Assembly: GCA_945860275.1 (NCBI GenBank)
Contig: CAMAPN010000001.1
Coordinates: forward strand, 1 to 64,000
Length of the DNA: 64,000 nt
From: Bifidobacterium breve
GTDB lineage: Bacteria; Actinomycetota; Actinomycetes; Nanopelagicales; Nanopelagicaceae
Reading direction: 5' to 3'
Part shown: positions 43,440-54,094 of the stretch, piece after piece
Layout: each line of letters begins with the position of its first letter
Position numbering within the stretch: the first letter of the stretch is position 1
Program-made: the position numbers and the translations under genes
The notes under the pieces: generated by a model
Seen by the model: the letters and a program-made list of their open reading frames with translations, nothing else
Database searches by the model: none
Told to the model about the DNA's origin: nothing

Positions 43440-44531
43440 ATGAGAGCGATGAGATTTTCAAAACGTGGATTTGTTGCGCTATTTATCCTGTTGGCACTTA
43501 CCTTCAGTGGTTGCGCGCAAGTTTCAGACGGTAGCGGGGCGAATGGTAAGAACGGTAATAAGTCCACGCCTACTCCACCGCCGCCAATCAATCCGCTTAG
43601 TGGTCGGGTAGGCCAGAGCAATCCAGTGCTCGCGGTAAAAATTGATGACACAAAGCAAGCTAGACCGCAGATCGGATTGTTAGATGCCGATGTTGTGTAC
43701 ATCGAACAAGTTGAAGGAGGAGCAACGCGACTTGCCGCTATTTACAGTTCGGTGTATCCCGCTCAGATTGGCCCAGTTCGAAGCGCTCGGATTAGTGACA
43801 TGGAACTACTTGCTCAATTTGGGAAAGTCGCCTTTGCCTTCTCGGGCGCACAACGAAAATTGCGTCCGGTTATTGATAACGCCAACTTGTACAACCTTGG
43901 AGCGGAACGCGAAGGTCTCTCTGTCTACTCTCGAGATAAAGAACGGCGTGCGCCATGGAACATGATCTTGGATCCGCAGGCGCTTTTTGAACGAGCAAAA
44001 AAGAGAGAGTTTGATATTGCCCGCGCAAAGAGCATTGGATGGAGCTTCAGTAAGAAAACTAAATTAGGCAAAGAAGTTCTTTCAGCTGAAATTAAGTGGC
44101 CTGGAGCTCGCTACGAAATATTCTGGTCAGAAGAATCCGATGGCTGGTTGATAGAACAAAGCGGCACGAGTAAAGATGATGCAAGTGGGGCTCCGATTGT
44201 CGCGAGCACCTTCGTAGTCCAAGTGGTCTCGATCACCGATTCCAAGTACGGAGATAAGTTTGGCGGGATAACACCGCTGGTTACCACGATCGGCCAAGGT
44301 CCAGTATTCGTATTCCGCGATGGTCGAGCCATTACCGGAACTTGGTCTCGCGCAGATGCGCTCAGTGGCACAACATTCACTACTGAGTTGGGCGAAGAGA
44401 TTGCTTTTAAAGCGGGGCAAATTTGGTTCGCCCTGGTGGCCCAAGAGCCAGCGATCACTTATCCGCCAGCACCTCCAGCCCCTCCAGCTGCTGGCGAATC
44501 TGAAGGCGCCAGTCCATCTCCGACGAAGTAG
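43440..44531 (+). CDS. DUF3048 lipoprotein (YerB-like)
   Basis: The 363-residue protein has a basic N-terminus, a hydrophobic core and the lipobox TFSGC, so it should be lipid-anchored outside the membrane. A Pro-rich spacer with [12 protein letters not shown] follows, then [20 protein letters not shown] and [28 protein letters not shown] and FAFSGAQ, all typical of DUF3048. The C-terminal part ends in a Pro/Ala tail. Function is unknown in the family. It follows the LemA-like gene after three bases and precedes pdxS. Confidence 0.85.
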   Translation: MRAMRFSKRGFVALFILLALTFSGCAQVSDGSGANGKNGNKSTPTPPPPINPLSGRVGQSNPVLAVKIDDTKQARPQIGLLDADVVYIEQVEGGATRLAAIYSSVYPAQIGPVRSARISDMELLAQFGKVAFAFSGAQRKLRPVIDNANLYNLGAEREGLSVYSRDKERRAPWNMILDPQALFERAKKREFDIARAKSIGWSFSKKTKLGKEVLSAEIKWPGARYEIFWSEESDGWLIEQSGTSKDDASGAPIVASTFVVQVVSITDSKYGDKFGGITPLVTTIGQGPVFVFRDGRAITGTWSRADALSGTTFTTELGEEIAFKAGQIWFALVAQEPAITYPPAPPAPPAAGESEGASPSPTK

Positions 44532-44566
44532 ACTTCACCGGACCGGAAGAGAGTATTGGGGAGAAT

Positions 44567-45454
44567 ATGAGTGAGGTAACGGGCACTTCGCGAGTTAAGC
44601 GCGGCATGGCTGAAATGCTTAAAGGCGGCGTCATTATGGACGTAGTCAATGCGGAACAAGCTCGAATTGCCGAAGATGCAGGTGCCGTTGCCGTTATGGC
44701 CCTAGAGCGCGTTCCTGCTGATATTCGTGCGCAAGGTGGCGTGGCGCGCATGTCGGATCCCTCGATGATTCAGGAAATTCAAAAAGCGGTATCTATTCCC
44801 GTTATGGCAAAGGCGCGAATTGGCCATTTTGCAGAGGCGCAAATCTTGCAAGAGCTCGGCGTTGATTACATTGACGAATCCGAGGTGCTCACCCCAGCAG
44901 ATTACGAAAACCACATCGACAAATGGAATTTCACGGTGCCATTCGTTTGCGGTGCAACAAATCTTGGGGAAGCGCTCCGCAGAATTAACGAAGGCGCGGC
45001 AATGATTCGCTCCAAAGGTGAGGCTGGTACTGGTGATGTTTCCAATGCCACGACACATATTCGGAAGATCACTGGCGAAATTCGACGTCTCACGTCAATG
45101 CGCGAAGACGAACTCTATGTTGCGGCGAAAGAGTTGCAAGCACCTTTCGCATTAGTAAAAGAAGTTGCGGAAACTGGAAAACTTCCTGTAGTTCTTTTCA
45201 CGGCGGGCGGAATCGCCACTCCTGCGGATGCTTCAATGATGATGCAGTTAGGTGCCGATGGAGTCTTCATCGGTTCGGGAATTTTCAAATCTGGAAATCC
45301 TGCGCAACGGGCATCTGCTTGCGTAAAAGCCACAACCTTCTTCGATGATCCTAAAGTGGTTGCCGAAGTTTCCAGGGGTCTGGGTGATGCCATGGTCGGC
45401 ATTAACGTGTCCGACATTCCAGCGCCACACCGCCTTGCAGAGCGCGGTTGGTGA
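44567..45454 (+). CDS. pdxS: Pyridoxal 5'-phosphate synthase subunit PdxS
   Basis: The 295-residue lyase makes pyridoxal phosphate from ribose 5-phosphate, glyceraldehyde 3-phosphate and ammonia. It has [55 protein letters not shown] (active-site Lys), VRS-like [12 protein letters not shown] and [14 protein letters not shown]. It forms a double hexameric ring fed with ammonia by PdxT, encoded next by a GTGA overlap. A GGGGAG ribosome site precedes the ATG. Confidence 0.97.
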   Translation: MSEVTGTSRVKRGMAEMLKGGVIMDVVNAEQARIAEDAGAVAVMALERVPADIRAQGGVARMSDPSMIQEIQKAVSIPVMAKARIGHFAEAQILQELGVDYIDESEVLTPADYENHIDKWNFTVPFVCGATNLGEALRRINEGAAMIRSKGEAGTGDVSNATTHIRKITGEIRRLTSMREDELYVAAKELQAPFALVKEVAETGKLPVVLFTAGGIATPADASMMMQLGADGVFIGSGIFKSGNPAQRASACVKATTFFDDPKVVAEVSRGLGDAMVGINVSDIPAPHRLAERGW

Positions 45455-46050
45455 AGAAACGAGTCGGAGTTCTCGCGCTTCAAGGTGATGTGCGAGAGCA
45501 CTGTAATGCGATTCAGAAAAGCGGCGGAATCGATTCTTTAGTTCGTCGTCCCGATGACCTCAAAAGTATTGATGCATTAATTTTGCCGGGTGGAGAATCG
45601 ACCACAATTGAGAAGCTCCTACACATTTTTAATCTTTTTCATCCCTTGAAAGAAGCAATTAACGCTGGATTGCCGGTTTTTGGAACGTGTGCAGGCATGA
45701 TCTTGTTGGCACGAGAGATTCTTGATGGAAGTTCAGATCAAGATTCGCTTGCGGCGATGGATATAACAGTGCGACGGAATGCATTTGGCAGACAGGTGGA
45801 CTCTTTCGAGAAAGAGTTGGATCTACAATCGATTGACGCGGGCGTGGTAACTGCGGTTTTCATTCGAGCGCCCTGGATTGAGCGCTACGGTCCCGAAGTC
45901 GAGATTATCGCCACAGTACAAAGCGACTCCGGCGTCCACCCAGTTTTGGCCCGCCAAGGCCGCTTGCTCGCATCATCGTTCCATCCAGAGATTGTCGTGG
46001 GGGATCGTTACGGAGTACACGAGTTCTTCATCAACAAAGTAGCAAGTTAG
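45451..46050 (+). CDS. pdxT: Pyridoxal 5'-phosphate synthase glutaminase PdxT
   Basis: The 199-residue glutaminase has [36 protein letters not shown] with the catalytic Cys, and a C-terminal SSFHPEI with the catalytic His and Glu. It gives ammonia to PdxS. The GTG at 45451 overlaps the pdxS stop and is preferred over the TTG at 45448. The PdxST pair makes the cell able to make vitamin B6. Confidence 0.95.
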   Translation: MKKRVGVLALQGDVREHCNAIQKSGGIDSLVRRPDDLKSIDALILPGGESTTIEKLLHIFNLFHPLKEAINAGLPVFGTCAGMILLAREILDGSSDQDSLAAMDITVRRNAFGRQVDSFEKELDLQSIDAGVVTAVFIRAPWIERYGPEVEIIATVQSDSGVHPVLARQGRLLASSFHPEIVVGDRYGVHEFFINKVAS

Positions 46051-46062
46051 CTCTCTGGTTCA

Positions 46063-46068
46063 TAGACT
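46063..46068 (+). promoter_or_regulatory. Candidate -10 box of yebC-ruvCAB
   Basis: TAGACT lies 29 bases before the yebC ATG, which has its own TAGGAG ribosome site, so a short normal leader is expected. Confidence 0.4.
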
Positions 46069-46097
46069 TAGCACTCAGTAGAAATTTAGGAGAAGTC

Positions 46098-46847
46098 ATG
46101 TCAGGTCATTCCAAGTGGGCGACGACCAAACATAAGAAAGCAATTCTTGATTCTCGTCGCGCTAAAACATTTGCCAAGCTCATCAAGGCAATCGAAGTAG
46201 CTGCGCGCACTGGCGGCCCTGACCCTGCAGGCAACCCGACTCTCTTTGATGCCTTAGCTAAGGCGCGAAAGAATTCAGTTCCATCCGACAACATTGATAG
46301 AGCGTTAAAACGTGGGGCGGGCCTTGAATCTGGCGGCGCAAATTGGGAAACGATTATGTATGAAGGCTATGGCCCAAATGGTGTTGCGTTACTAATCGAG
46401 TGCCTTTCCGATAATCGTAATCGCGCAGCAGGAGAGGTTCGACTGGCCGTCACCCGCAATGGTGGCACTATGGCCGATCCTGGTTCGGTGGCATATCTTT
46501 TTGGACGGCGCGGAGTGATCATTGTGAAAAAGAGCGCAAACGTCACTGAAGATACATTGATGAATTTCGTTATTGATGCTGGAGCAGAAGAAATCAACGA
46601 CCTCGGAGAGAACTTCGAGATAGTCTCCGATCCCTCAGCGATGGCTTCAGTTCGAAAAGCCCTGGATGAAGCGGGAATCGAGTACGAATCTGCGGATACC
46701 CCGTTCTTGCCAACAGTTTCAGTGCCGCTCGACAACGAAGGTGCAAGTAAAGTTTTCAAGCTCATCGAGGCGATCGAGGATTGCGATGACGTGCAGAATG
46801 TTTACGCCAACTTCGACATTTCTGACGAAGTGATGGCTACTCTGTAG
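46098..46847 (+). CDS. yebC: YebC/PmpR family translation or transcription factor
   Basis: The 249-residue protein begins [15 protein letters not shown] and has [49 protein letters not shown] and a final ANFDISDEV, all YebC signatures. The common form is HSKWATIKHKK, so one residue differs. Recent work in several bacteria links YebC proteins to translation of proline stretches; older work treats them as DNA-binding regulators. It lies directly upstream of ruvC, a widely conserved order. Confidence 0.95.
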   Translation: MSGHSKWATTKHKKAILDSRRAKTFAKLIKAIEVAARTGGPDPAGNPTLFDALAKARKNSVPSDNIDRALKRGAGLESGGANWETIMYEGYGPNGVALLIECLSDNRNRAAGEVRLAVTRNGGTMADPGSVAYLFGRRGVIIVKKSANVTEDTLMNFVIDAGAEEINDLGENFEIVSDPSAMASVRKALDEAGIEYESADTPFLPTVSVPLDNEGASKVFKLIEAIEDCDDVQNVYANFDISDEVMATL

Positions 46848-46849
46848 CA

Positions 46850-47353
46850 ATGAAGGTATTGGGTATCGACCCAGGGCTCACCCGGTGTGGGGTTGGAGTC
46901 CTAACTGGCGAACCCGGCAAAACTCTCACCTTTGTAGCGGTAGGTGTGATCTCAACTGCTCCTACAACGCCACTTGCCGAGCGATTGCATGCCATCAATC
47001 AAGGACTTTCGCAATGGATTGATCAACATCAGCCAGACGAAATCTCGGTAGAGCGGGTTTTTGTGCAAGCCAATAGACGGTCGGCGATGGAAACTGCTCA
47101 AGCGGCTGGCTTGGCATTGACCTTGGCGGCAGCCCGCAACATTCCAGTCACCTTGCACACACCAAGTGAAGTAAAGGCGGCAGTTACTGGATCTGGTCGC
47201 GCCGATAAGGCGCAAGTGGGTGAGATGGTTCGACGATTACTTCGTCTGAAAGAAGTTCCCAGTCCAGCAGATGCAGCGGATGCTCTAGCGCTAGCTATCT
47301 GTCATATCTACCAAAGTTCTATGCGCGCAAAGATTGTTGCTGCAAAACAATGA
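46850..47353 (+). CDS. ruvC: Holliday junction endonuclease RuvC
   Basis: The 167-residue resolvase has VLGIDPGLTRCGVGV (first catalytic Asp), ISVERVFVQANRRSAMETAQAAG with the catalytic Glu, and PADAADALALAICH with the last two Asp. It cuts Holliday junctions in the RuvABC complex. It follows yebC after two bases and overlaps ruvA by four bases. Confidence 0.96.
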   Translation: MKVLGIDPGLTRCGVGVLTGEPGKTLTFVAVGVISTAPTTPLAERLHAINQGLSQWIDQHQPDEISVERVFVQANRRSAMETAQAAGLALTLAAARNIPVTLHTPSEVKAAVTGSGRADKAQVGEMVRRLLRLKEVPSPADAADALALAICHIYQSSMRAKIVAAKQ

Positions 47354-47982
47354 TTGCCACACTTCGCGGGAAGGTATTAGCGGTCACCGAGCAAGCATTA
47401 GTAATTGATGTCAATGGGGTGGGTTTCTCTGTGATGGTCACACCAACAATTCGGTTAAGCGCGGAGATTGGCAGTGATTTATTTCTGCACACCACGTTAC
47501 TTGTGCGCGAGGATGCTCTCACTTTATTTGGTTATCACTCCATAGCTGAGCGCGAATTCTTTTTACTTTTGCAAACTGTCTCTGGAATCGGTCCCAAGGT
47601 TTCGCATGCGATTTTAAGTTCACTTTCACTCAATCAATTGGTTTCAGCCGTGAGCTCCGGCGACACGAAAACCCTTGAACAAGTATCCGGATTAGGGAAG
47701 AAGGGTGCACAGCGGATTATTCTCGAGTTAAAAGAGAAAGTTGTGCACTTAGCCATCGTGGATCAAAAAACCCTAGCTCCTAACTCGCCAAGCTCGCTTT
47801 CGGTGGCCGAAGCGCTTGCCGGCTTGGGTTTTAACGCACGCGAAATTGACCATGCATTGGAAATTGTTCAGACGAGCTCTGCCGAATCGATTGAGGAAAA
47901 GTTAAAAATTGCCTTGGTGGCGCTGCAAAGTGGTGGGCAAGGAAATACCAAAGCACAAACAACGGAGAGCGATCGTGTCTGA
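47350..47982 (+). CDS. ruvA: Holliday junction branch migration protein RuvA
   Basis: The 210-residue protein has the OB-fold start [12 protein letters not shown], two helix-hairpin-helix motifs ([17 protein letters not shown] and [20 protein letters not shown]), and a C-terminal helical domain, [10 protein letters not shown], that binds RuvB. A charged linker separates them. It binds four-way junctions and directs RuvB. The gene overlaps ruvC by four and ruvB by eight bases. Confidence 0.95.
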   Translation: MIATLRGKVLAVTEQALVIDVNGVGFSVMVTPTIRLSAEIGSDLFLHTTLLVREDALTLFGYHSIAEREFFLLLQTVSGIGPKVSHAILSSLSLNQLVSAVSSGDTKTLEQVSGLGKKGAQRIILELKEKVVHLAIVDQKTLAPNSPSSLSVAEALAGLGFNAREIDHALEIVQTSSAESIEEKLKIALVALQSGGQGNTKAQTTESDRV

Positions 47983-49045
47983 CGACCAAATCCTCTCGCC
48001 CCACTCGGATGGCGAAGAAGTGAGCGCCGAAGGAGCGCTTCGACCACGAACTCTTAGTGAGTTTGTGGGACAACAGCGAATTAAAGATCAATTAGGTTTA
48101 GTGCTTTCAGCCTCGAAAAAACGCGGGCACGTTGCCGATCACATTCTTTTGGCTGGACCGCCCGGACTCGGCAAGACAACACTTGCCCACATCGTTGCAG
48201 AAGAGATAGGCGCAGGGATTCGTCTTACGAGTGGACCAACGCTCCAACGCGCCGGTGACGTAGCGGCGATACTCTCCTCTATCGCTGAAGGTGAGATTCT
48301 TTTCATCGATGAAATTCATCGGATGTCACGACCAGCCGAAGAGATGCTCTACTTAGCGATGGAAGATTTTCGCGTGGACATTATCGTGGGCAAAGGTCCT
48401 GGTGCCACATCCATACCGCTAGAGCTACCGCGCTTCACTTTAATTGGCGCCACAACTCGAGCAGGACTGCTGCCAAGTCCGCTCCGAGATCGATTTGGAT
48501 TCACTGCACAATTGGACTTTTACGAGAGCGCAGAGTTGCAAGAAGTCGTTGCACGGAGCGCAGAATTGTTGCAAATTCGAATTGATACCTCGGCCCTAGG
48601 TGAAATTGCCACTCGCTCACGTGGAACACCACGCATTGCGAACCGACTTCTTCGCCGAGTTCGTGATTACGGTGAAGTGCACGGATCGGGTCGCTCACTC
48701 ACCGAACGAGAGGTGCATGCGGCGTTAGAGCTTTATGAAGTAGATCAATTAGGCCTCGATCGCCTCGACCGCGCTTTGTTGTTAGCCCTAATCGACCGTT
48801 TCGGCGGAGGCCCAGTAGGCCTTTCCACAATGGCGATGGCAGTAGGCGAGGAGAATGAAACTATCGAGAGTATCTGCGAGCCATTCCTACTCCGCGCGGG
48901 ATTGCTCGCGCGCACCCCTCGCGGGCGAATGGCAACCCCTGCCGCTTGGCTGCATGTAGGTCGCACTCCGCCTGCTTCGGCCGCTGCACTTGCTCCCACA
49001 TTTATGCCCGAAACGGGGGAGCAAATACTCAATTTCGGTGATTAG
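47975..49045 (+). CDS. ruvB: Holliday junction branch migration ATPase RuvB
   Basis: The AAA+ motor has [14 protein letters not shown], Walker [13 protein letters not shown], Walker [13 protein letters not shown], sensor 1 [11 protein letters not shown] and the arginine-finger region SPLRDRFG, and a C-terminal winged-helix with PRGRMAT. The track starts at 47909 inside ruvA; the GTG at 47975 has a GGAGAG ribosome site and gives a 356-residue protein. It closes the ruvCAB set. Only 34 bases lie between it and secD, with no yajC. Confidence 0.96.
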   Translation: MSDDQILSPHSDGEEVSAEGALRPRTLSEFVGQQRIKDQLGLVLSASKKRGHVADHILLAGPPGLGKTTLAHIVAEEIGAGIRLTSGPTLQRAGDVAAILSSIAEGEILFIDEIHRMSRPAEEMLYLAMEDFRVDIIVGKGPGATSIPLELPRFTLIGATTRAGLLPSPLRDRFGFTAQLDFYESAELQEVVARSAELLQIRIDTSALGEIATRSRGTPRIANRLLRRVRDYGEVHGSGRSLTEREVHAALELYEVDQLGLDRLDRALLLALIDRFGGGPVGLSTMAMAVGEENETIESICEPFLLRAGLLARTPRGRMATPAAWLHVGRTPPASAAALAPTFMPETGEQILNFGD

Positions 49046-49065
49046 ACCCCAGTAGAAAAGGGCTC

Positions 49066-49071
49066 TAGACT
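49066..49071 (+). promoter_or_regulatory. secD: -10 box TAGACT of secDF
   Basis: TAGACT ends eight bases before the secD GTG at 49080, consistent with leaderless or near-leaderless transcription. Confidence 0.5.
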
Positions 49072-49079
49072 TCGCCCTT

Positions 49080-50738
49080 GTGTCTACTTCGTCTTCGCGC
49101 ACCTCACGTCCAGGTCGCGCCATCGTGGCCCTACTGGTCATTCTCATCGCTGGCGCTTCGGTAATTTTCCTCCAAGGAACGACCAAGATTCGCTTTGGTC
49201 TTGATCTTCAAGGCGGCACGAGCGTGGTCTTGCAGCCCCGTGTCGACGGAGCTTCGGGCTCTGTCACAGCCGCATCGATAGATCAAGCAGTTTCCATCAT
49301 CCGCCAACGCGTGAACTCCCTTGGCGTTGCCGAGAGCGAAGTAGTGGCTCAAGGAAGCGGTATTAACCGGCAGATTGTGATTTCAGTACCCGGCGAATCT
49401 GGTGAACGAGTAGTCGACTTAGTAGGTCAAACAGCAGAACTTCGATTCCGACAGGTACTAGCTGTAGGTAGCGCAGTTGAAGCTCCGGCTGCACCTGCAC
49501 CTGCGCCGTCAGCATCAGCATCTGCATCAACCTCTGCAACCCCAGCACCATCGGGGAGTAAGTTGAACAAGAGCGCCCCAGCTATGTCCAACCCATCACC
49601 AGCGGCTTCTCCTATTGTTACTCCAAATACCACTGCGAATACGGAACCAGTTGCTACACCGGCAGACGCTCAGGTGAGCGATGAGTTATCTCAGCAATTT
49701 GCCGCACTCGACTGCACCGACGAAAAGAATTTGGTAGGCGGCGGAGACGACCCTGACAAGCCTCTAGTGACCTGTGATCGCGATGGAACCAGTCGTTTTG
49801 TTCTTGGGCCTGCCGAAGTGCTTGGTCGACAAGTGCGAACTGCTACTGCAGGGATCGATCAACAGGGCACCGGTGGCTGGTTTGTCTCACTTGCCTTCAA
49901 TAAAGATGGCACGAAGAAATTTGGCGAAATCACTCAACGAGTAGTCTCGCTGACTCCTCCACAAAACCAGGTCGCGATCGTGCTCGATGGATTGGTTGTT
50001 TCTGCACCTCGAATCATCGATGCCATTCTCGGTGGACAGGCACAGATCACTGGAAACTTCACACAACAAGAGGCAAGCGATTTAGCAAATGTGTTGAAAT
50101 ATGGTTCATTGCCACTGGCCTTCGACCGCGGCGAAGTACAACAGGTTTCGCCAACTTTAGGTAGCGACCAATTACGGGCCGGCATCCTTGCCGGAGCGCT
50201 GGGCTTGCTACTGGTTATCGTCTATTCATTCTTCTACTATCGCGCCCTTGGAATTGTCACCGTCGGCTCATTAGCCCTAGCGGCACTTTTGCTCTGGATG
50301 GCGGCAATTATTCTCGGCAAGAACGTAGGGTTCACACTTACATTGGCAGGCATCGCTGGAACGATTGTTGCCATTGGTATTACGGCCGACTCTTTCATTA
50401 TCTACTTCGAGCGTTTGCGCGATGAGATCCGCGAAGGCAGAACTTTCCGTTCAGCAGTAGAGAGCGCATGGGTTCGTGCGCGAAGAACAATCGTTATCTC
50501 AGACCTAGTTTCGCTCATCGCAGCGACACTGCTCTTTATCTTTGCGATTGGCGGGGTCCGAGGATTCGCTTTCACTCTGGGGTTAACCACCATTATTGAC
50601 TTGCTGATTATCTTCTTGTTCACCAAACCGCTGATTACCCTCTTGGCAAAAGTTCCATTCTTCGCAAACGGTCATCCACTCTCTGGGTTGGATGCACGAC
50701 GTGTTGTCCGCGGAAATACCGGAGGTAAGCAATCATGA
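49080..50738 (+). CDS. secD: Protein translocase subunit SecD
   Basis: The 552-residue membrane protein has an N-terminal helix (about 13-33), FGLDLQGGTSVVLQP (the D1 motif), a large periplasmic-type domain, and a C-terminal block of five helices with GITADSFIIYFERLRDE, typical of SecD. About 60 residues rich in Ala, Ser and Pro (residues near 140-200) interrupt the extracytoplasmic domain, as in other actinobacteria. With SecF it uses proton motive force to help export through SecYEG. It overlaps secF by four bases. Confidence 0.96.
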   Translation: MSTSSSRTSRPGRAIVALLVILIAGASVIFLQGTTKIRFGLDLQGGTSVVLQPRVDGASGSVTAASIDQAVSIIRQRVNSLGVAESEVVAQGSGINRQIVISVPGESGERVVDLVGQTAELRFRQVLAVGSAVEAPAAPAPAPSASASASTSATPAPSGSKLNKSAPAMSNPSPAASPIVTPNTTANTEPVATPADAQVSDELSQQFAALDCTDEKNLVGGGDDPDKPLVTCDRDGTSRFVLGPAEVLGRQVRTATAGIDQQGTGGWFVSLAFNKDGTKKFGEITQRVVSLTPPQNQVAIVLDGLVVSAPRIIDAILGGQAQITGNFTQQEASDLANVLKYGSLPLAFDRGEVQQVSPTLGSDQLRAGILAGALGLLLVIVYSFFYYRALGIVTVGSLALAALLLWMAAIILGKNVGFTLTLAGIAGTIVAIGITADSFIIYFERLRDEIREGRTFRSAVESAWVRARRTIVISDLVSLIAATLLFIFAIGGVRGFAFTLGLTTIIDLLIIFLFTKPLITLLAKVPFFANGHPLSGLDARRVVRGNTGGKQS

Positions 50739-51829
50739 CCACAAAAATTTCCTTCGGCGATAAGCTCTATCGTGGCGAGAAATCATTTAATTTCGTCAAT
50801 AACCGCAAACGCTGGTACTCGCTCTCGGCGATTTTAATCATTGCCTCAATCTTTGCGCTGGGTGCGAAAGGCCTCGAACTCGGTATCGAGTTCAAGGGCG
50901 GTTCTGAATTTGTGCTCAATCAATCAGGCATCACGGTTCCTGAAGCTCGCGCGGCGATGGATAAAGCGAATGTTCCGGGCGATCCCATCGTGCAGACTGT
51001 GGGTAATAACAAGGTTCGAATTCAAACTGGTGCGCTAACTAATGCCCAATCAACCAAAGTTCTCAATGTCCTCTCTTCGACTTTTGCTGTAGCGAAAGCC
51101 GATATCGATACCCGATTGATTGGACCATCATGGGGTAAGGAAATCACGCGCAAAGCGCTAACTGCGCTCTTTGTGTTTCTCCTGATCATCATCATTTTCT
51201 TGTCGATAGCCTTTGAACCAAAAATGGCAATAGCGGCGATCATTGCGCTCTTCCACGACGTCTTTATCACTGTAGGTGTCTATGCGTTAATCGGGTTCGA
51301 AGTAACCCCTGCAACGGTAATTGGATTCCTAACAATTTTGGGTTATTCGCTCTACGACACTGTTGTCGTTTTCGACAAGGTTCGCGAAAATACTCGCGGG
51401 ATTGCCGGCGGTTCACGATATTCATATTCTGACGCGGCCAACCTGGCTGTTAACCAAACGCTTGTTCGTTCAATCAACACCTCGATTGTTGCGCTCTTGC
51501 CAGTTGGTGCAATTCTTTTTGTTGGCGCAGGCGTTCTTGGGGCCGGCACACTCAAGGATCTCTCTCTGGCCTTGTTTATCGGGCTTGCTGTTGGAACGTA
51601 CTCCTCGATTTGTGTAGCAACTCCGTTTTTGGCAGCGATGCGTGAGCGTGAACCGGCGATGCGTGCCCTTGCCAAGCGAGTACAAAATCGAAGCGCTCGA
51701 GAGAGCGGCGTCGGAGTTGTTCAAAGCGAACTTGCAGATGCCGTGGAGGCAAGTGGCGTACGTGGGCCACGAAATCAACCAAAGCGTCAAACCAAATCAA
51801 AAGCTGGCAAAGGCAAGAAAAAACGGTAA
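50735..51829 (+). CDS. secF: Protein translocase subunit SecF
   Basis: The 364-residue protein has the SecF start KLYRGEKSFNFVNNRKRWY, GIEFKGGSEFVL, then a block of six helices with FHDVFITVGVYAL and TILGYSLYDTVVVFDKVREN. The C-terminus is basic (KSKAGKGKKKR), a feature common in actinobacterial SecF. It acts with SecD. Its ATG overlaps the secD stop. Confidence 0.96.
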   Translation: MTTKISFGDKLYRGEKSFNFVNNRKRWYSLSAILIIASIFALGAKGLELGIEFKGGSEFVLNQSGITVPEARAAMDKANVPGDPIVQTVGNNKVRIQTGALTNAQSTKVLNVLSSTFAVAKADIDTRLIGPSWGKEITRKALTALFVFLLIIIIFLSIAFEPKMAIAAIIALFHDVFITVGVYALIGFEVTPATVIGFLTILGYSLYDTVVVFDKVRENTRGIAGGSRYSYSDAANLAVNQTLVRSINTSIVALLPVGAILFVGAGVLGAGTLKDLSLALFIGLAVGTYSSICVATPFLAAMREREPAMRALAKRVQNRSARESGVGVVQSELADAVEASGVRGPRNQPKRQTKSKAGKGKKKR

Positions 51830-51841
51830 TTCATCCCTAGC

Positions 51842-51870
51842 CTGACGAGATTGGGCTGACCGCGTAGGCT
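51842..51870 (+). promoter_or_regulatory. relA: Promoter of rel
   Basis: CTGACG and TAGGCT with a 17-base spacer form a plausible sigma-70-type promoter before rel; unlike most starts here it would give a leader of roughly 40 bases. Confidence 0.45.
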
Positions 51871-51918
51871 TGGCTCAACGGCAAGACGAACGAGAGCAAA
51901 GTGGTCGGGGAATACAAC

Positions 51919-54081
51919 ATGGCGCAAGAGACCCTTATTGCACCCATTCTCGCCTCTATGGAATCCCAAGGTGCCGAGAGGCAGATGATCGTTCGCGCCT
52001 TTGAAGTGGCGCGTGATGCACATCAAGGACAATTTCGAAAATCTGGCGAGCCTTACGTTACCCATCCCATTGCAGTGGCAGAAATACTTAGTGAACTGGG
52101 AATGAATACCCCCACGATAGTGGCCGCGCTCTTACACGACACTATCGAAGACACCCCATATTCTCTGCCTCAACTTCGAATCGATTTCGGCAGCGAGATA
52201 GCAGATTTAGTAGACGGAGTGACCAAGTTAGACCGAGTGGTTTACGGTCCAGATGCCGAGGCTGAAACTGTTCGCAAAATGGTGATTGCCATGTCGCGAG
52301 ATATCAGAGTTCTGGTCATCAAATTAGCCGACCGACTACATAACGCTCGAACCTGGAAGTTTTTAAAGGAAGAGACCGTGTTAAAAAAAGCGCGGGAAAC
52401 TCTTGATATATATGCACCTCTAGCTCATCGACTTGGCATGAATGCCATCAAATGGGAGCTGGAGGATCTCTCATTTGCCGCCCTAGAGCCAAAGAAGTTT
52501 GAAGAGATCACTCGGTTAGTTGCACATCGACAAAGTGAACGGAAAGAACATACCGACAAGGTAATCACCGAGATAAAGAAGCAACTCGAAGGTGAATTTG
52601 AAGCTGTGGTGACTGGCAGATTTAAACATTACTTTTCCATTTACCAAAAAATGGTGGTGCGGGGCCGAGAGTTTAATGAGATTTACGATTTAACTGGCGT
52701 TCGCGTTCTAGTGAATGATGTAAAAGATTGCTACGGGGTTCTCGGAGCGATCCATGCACATTGGAGTCCAGTGCCTGGTCGTTTCAAAGATTACATAGCA
52801 ATGCCAAAATTCAATCTTTATCAATCGCTCCATACAACAGTAATCGGCCCAGATGGCAGGGCGATTGAGATACAAATCCGCACCCACGAAATGCATCGCC
52901 GTGCAGAGTTTGGTATCGCTGCGCACTGGAAGTACAAGACAGGAAATCGTGGCGCCAACGAGCCGGAGATGGCATGGTTAAAACAGCTTCACGAGTGGCA
53001 GAAGGAAACGGCAGACCCCGAAGAATTCCTGGAATCACTTCGTTTTGATTTGGGTACTCCTGAAGTCTTTATCTTTACCCCAAAGGGGAGTGTGATTGCG
53101 CTACCTGCTGGTTCGACTCCAGTGGATTTTGCTTACGCAGTTCATACTGAGATAGGTAATCGATGCGTAGGCGCGAAGGTGAATGGACGCTTGGTGTCTT
53201 TGAGTACGTCTCTGGCAAATGGAGATGTGGTTGAAGTTGTCACAAATAAAGGTGAAGGGGCAGGCGTCGGGCCTAGTAGGGATTGGTTGAATTTTGTACA
53301 AAGCCCTCGCGCGCGTTCGAAAATCAAGGCATGGTTCACTAAAGAGCGGAAAGAAGAGGCAATAGATGCTGGAAAAGAGTCAATTGCCCGTCAACTTCGC
53401 AAACAGGGTGCGCCGTTACAGAAAATTTTTGCCGGTCAATCACTTCTTGAACTTTCACATGATTTGAAATACCCAGATATAACCTCGCTCTACGCGGCTG
53501 TTGGCGATGGCCACATCAGCGCGGCTTCAGTAGTTGAAAAGCTTCTCAATCTGCTAGGAGTGCAGGAGCAGGAGTTTGCCAGCCTTGATGGCAATGTGGA
53601 TGTTTCTACCGTTCGTCGCAGAAAAAGTGATAGTGGGGTAGAGGTTATCGGAGTTGATGACTTGCTAGTCAAGCTTGCAAGATGCTGTACTCCTGTACCA
53701 GGCGATGAAATTCTTGGATTTATTACCAAGGGCAGCGGAGTTTCTGTCCATCGTCATGACTGTGTGAATGTTGCGGATTTGCAAGAACATCAGGGCGATC
53801 GCTTTGTGGCTGTGCGCTGGAGCCCTAGCGCCAATTCAATATTTTTAGTGAATATACAAGTTGAAGCTCTCGATCGCGCTCGGCTGCTCTCGGACGTCAC
53901 GCGGGCGCTTTCAGATAACGCTGTGAATATTCTCCACGCATCGGTATCGACAGCGAAAGATCGAACTGCATTCTCCAAATTCACATTCGAAATGGCTGAT
54001 GCTAGCCACCTAGAGGCAGTTCTGAAATCGGTCCGGGCCGTAGCGGGTGTCTACGATGTTTATCGAGTGACCAATAACTAA
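51919..54081 (+). CDS. relA: Bifunctional (p)ppGpp synthetase/hydrolase Rel
   Basis: The protein makes and breaks the stringent-response alarmone. It has an HD hydrolase domain (ALLHDTIEDTPY with the His-Asp pair, KLADRLHNARTW), a synthetase domain (NLYQSLHTTVIGPDGRAIEIQIRT), a TGS domain (VFIFTPKGSVIALPAGSTPVDFAY), a conserved CCTPVPGDEI segment and an ACT domain at the end. The HD residues are complete, so it should be bifunctional. I use the ATG at 51919 with GGGGAA before it (720 residues); the GTG at 51901 adds six residues. Confidence 0.95.
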   Translation: MAQETLIAPILASMESQGAERQMIVRAFEVARDAHQGQFRKSGEPYVTHPIAVAEILSELGMNTPTIVAALLHDTIEDTPYSLPQLRIDFGSEIADLVDGVTKLDRVVYGPDAEAETVRKMVIAMSRDIRVLVIKLADRLHNARTWKFLKEETVLKKARETLDIYAPLAHRLGMNAIKWELEDLSFAALEPKKFEEITRLVAHRQSERKEHTDKVITEIKKQLEGEFEAVVTGRFKHYFSIYQKMVVRGREFNEIYDLTGVRVLVNDVKDCYGVLGAIHAHWSPVPGRFKDYIAMPKFNLYQSLHTTVIGPDGRAIEIQIRTHEMHRRAEFGIAAHWKYKTGNRGANEPEMAWLKQLHEWQKETADPEEFLESLRFDLGTPEVFIFTPKGSVIALPAGSTPVDFAYAVHTEIGNRCVGAKVNGRLVSLSTSLANGDVVEVVTNKGEGAGVGPSRDWLNFVQSPRARSKIKAWFTKERKEEAIDAGKESIARQLRKQGAPLQKIFAGQSLLELSHDLKYPDITSLYAAVGDGHISAASVVEKLLNLLGVQEQEFASLDGNVDVSTVRRRKSDSGVEVIGVDDLLVKLARCCTPVPGDEILGFITKGSGVSVHRHDCVNVADLQEHQGDRFVAVRWSPSANSIFLVNIQVEALDRARLLSDVTRALSDNAVNILHASVSTAKDRTAFSKFTFEMADASHLEAVLKSVRAVAGVYDVYRVTNN

Positions 54082-54094
54082 ACGAGAAGAGTTT

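Noticed and set aside
54082-54094. Terminator between converging rel and DUF349 genes
   Set aside because: The gap is 13 bases and no convincing stem with a T run is visible.
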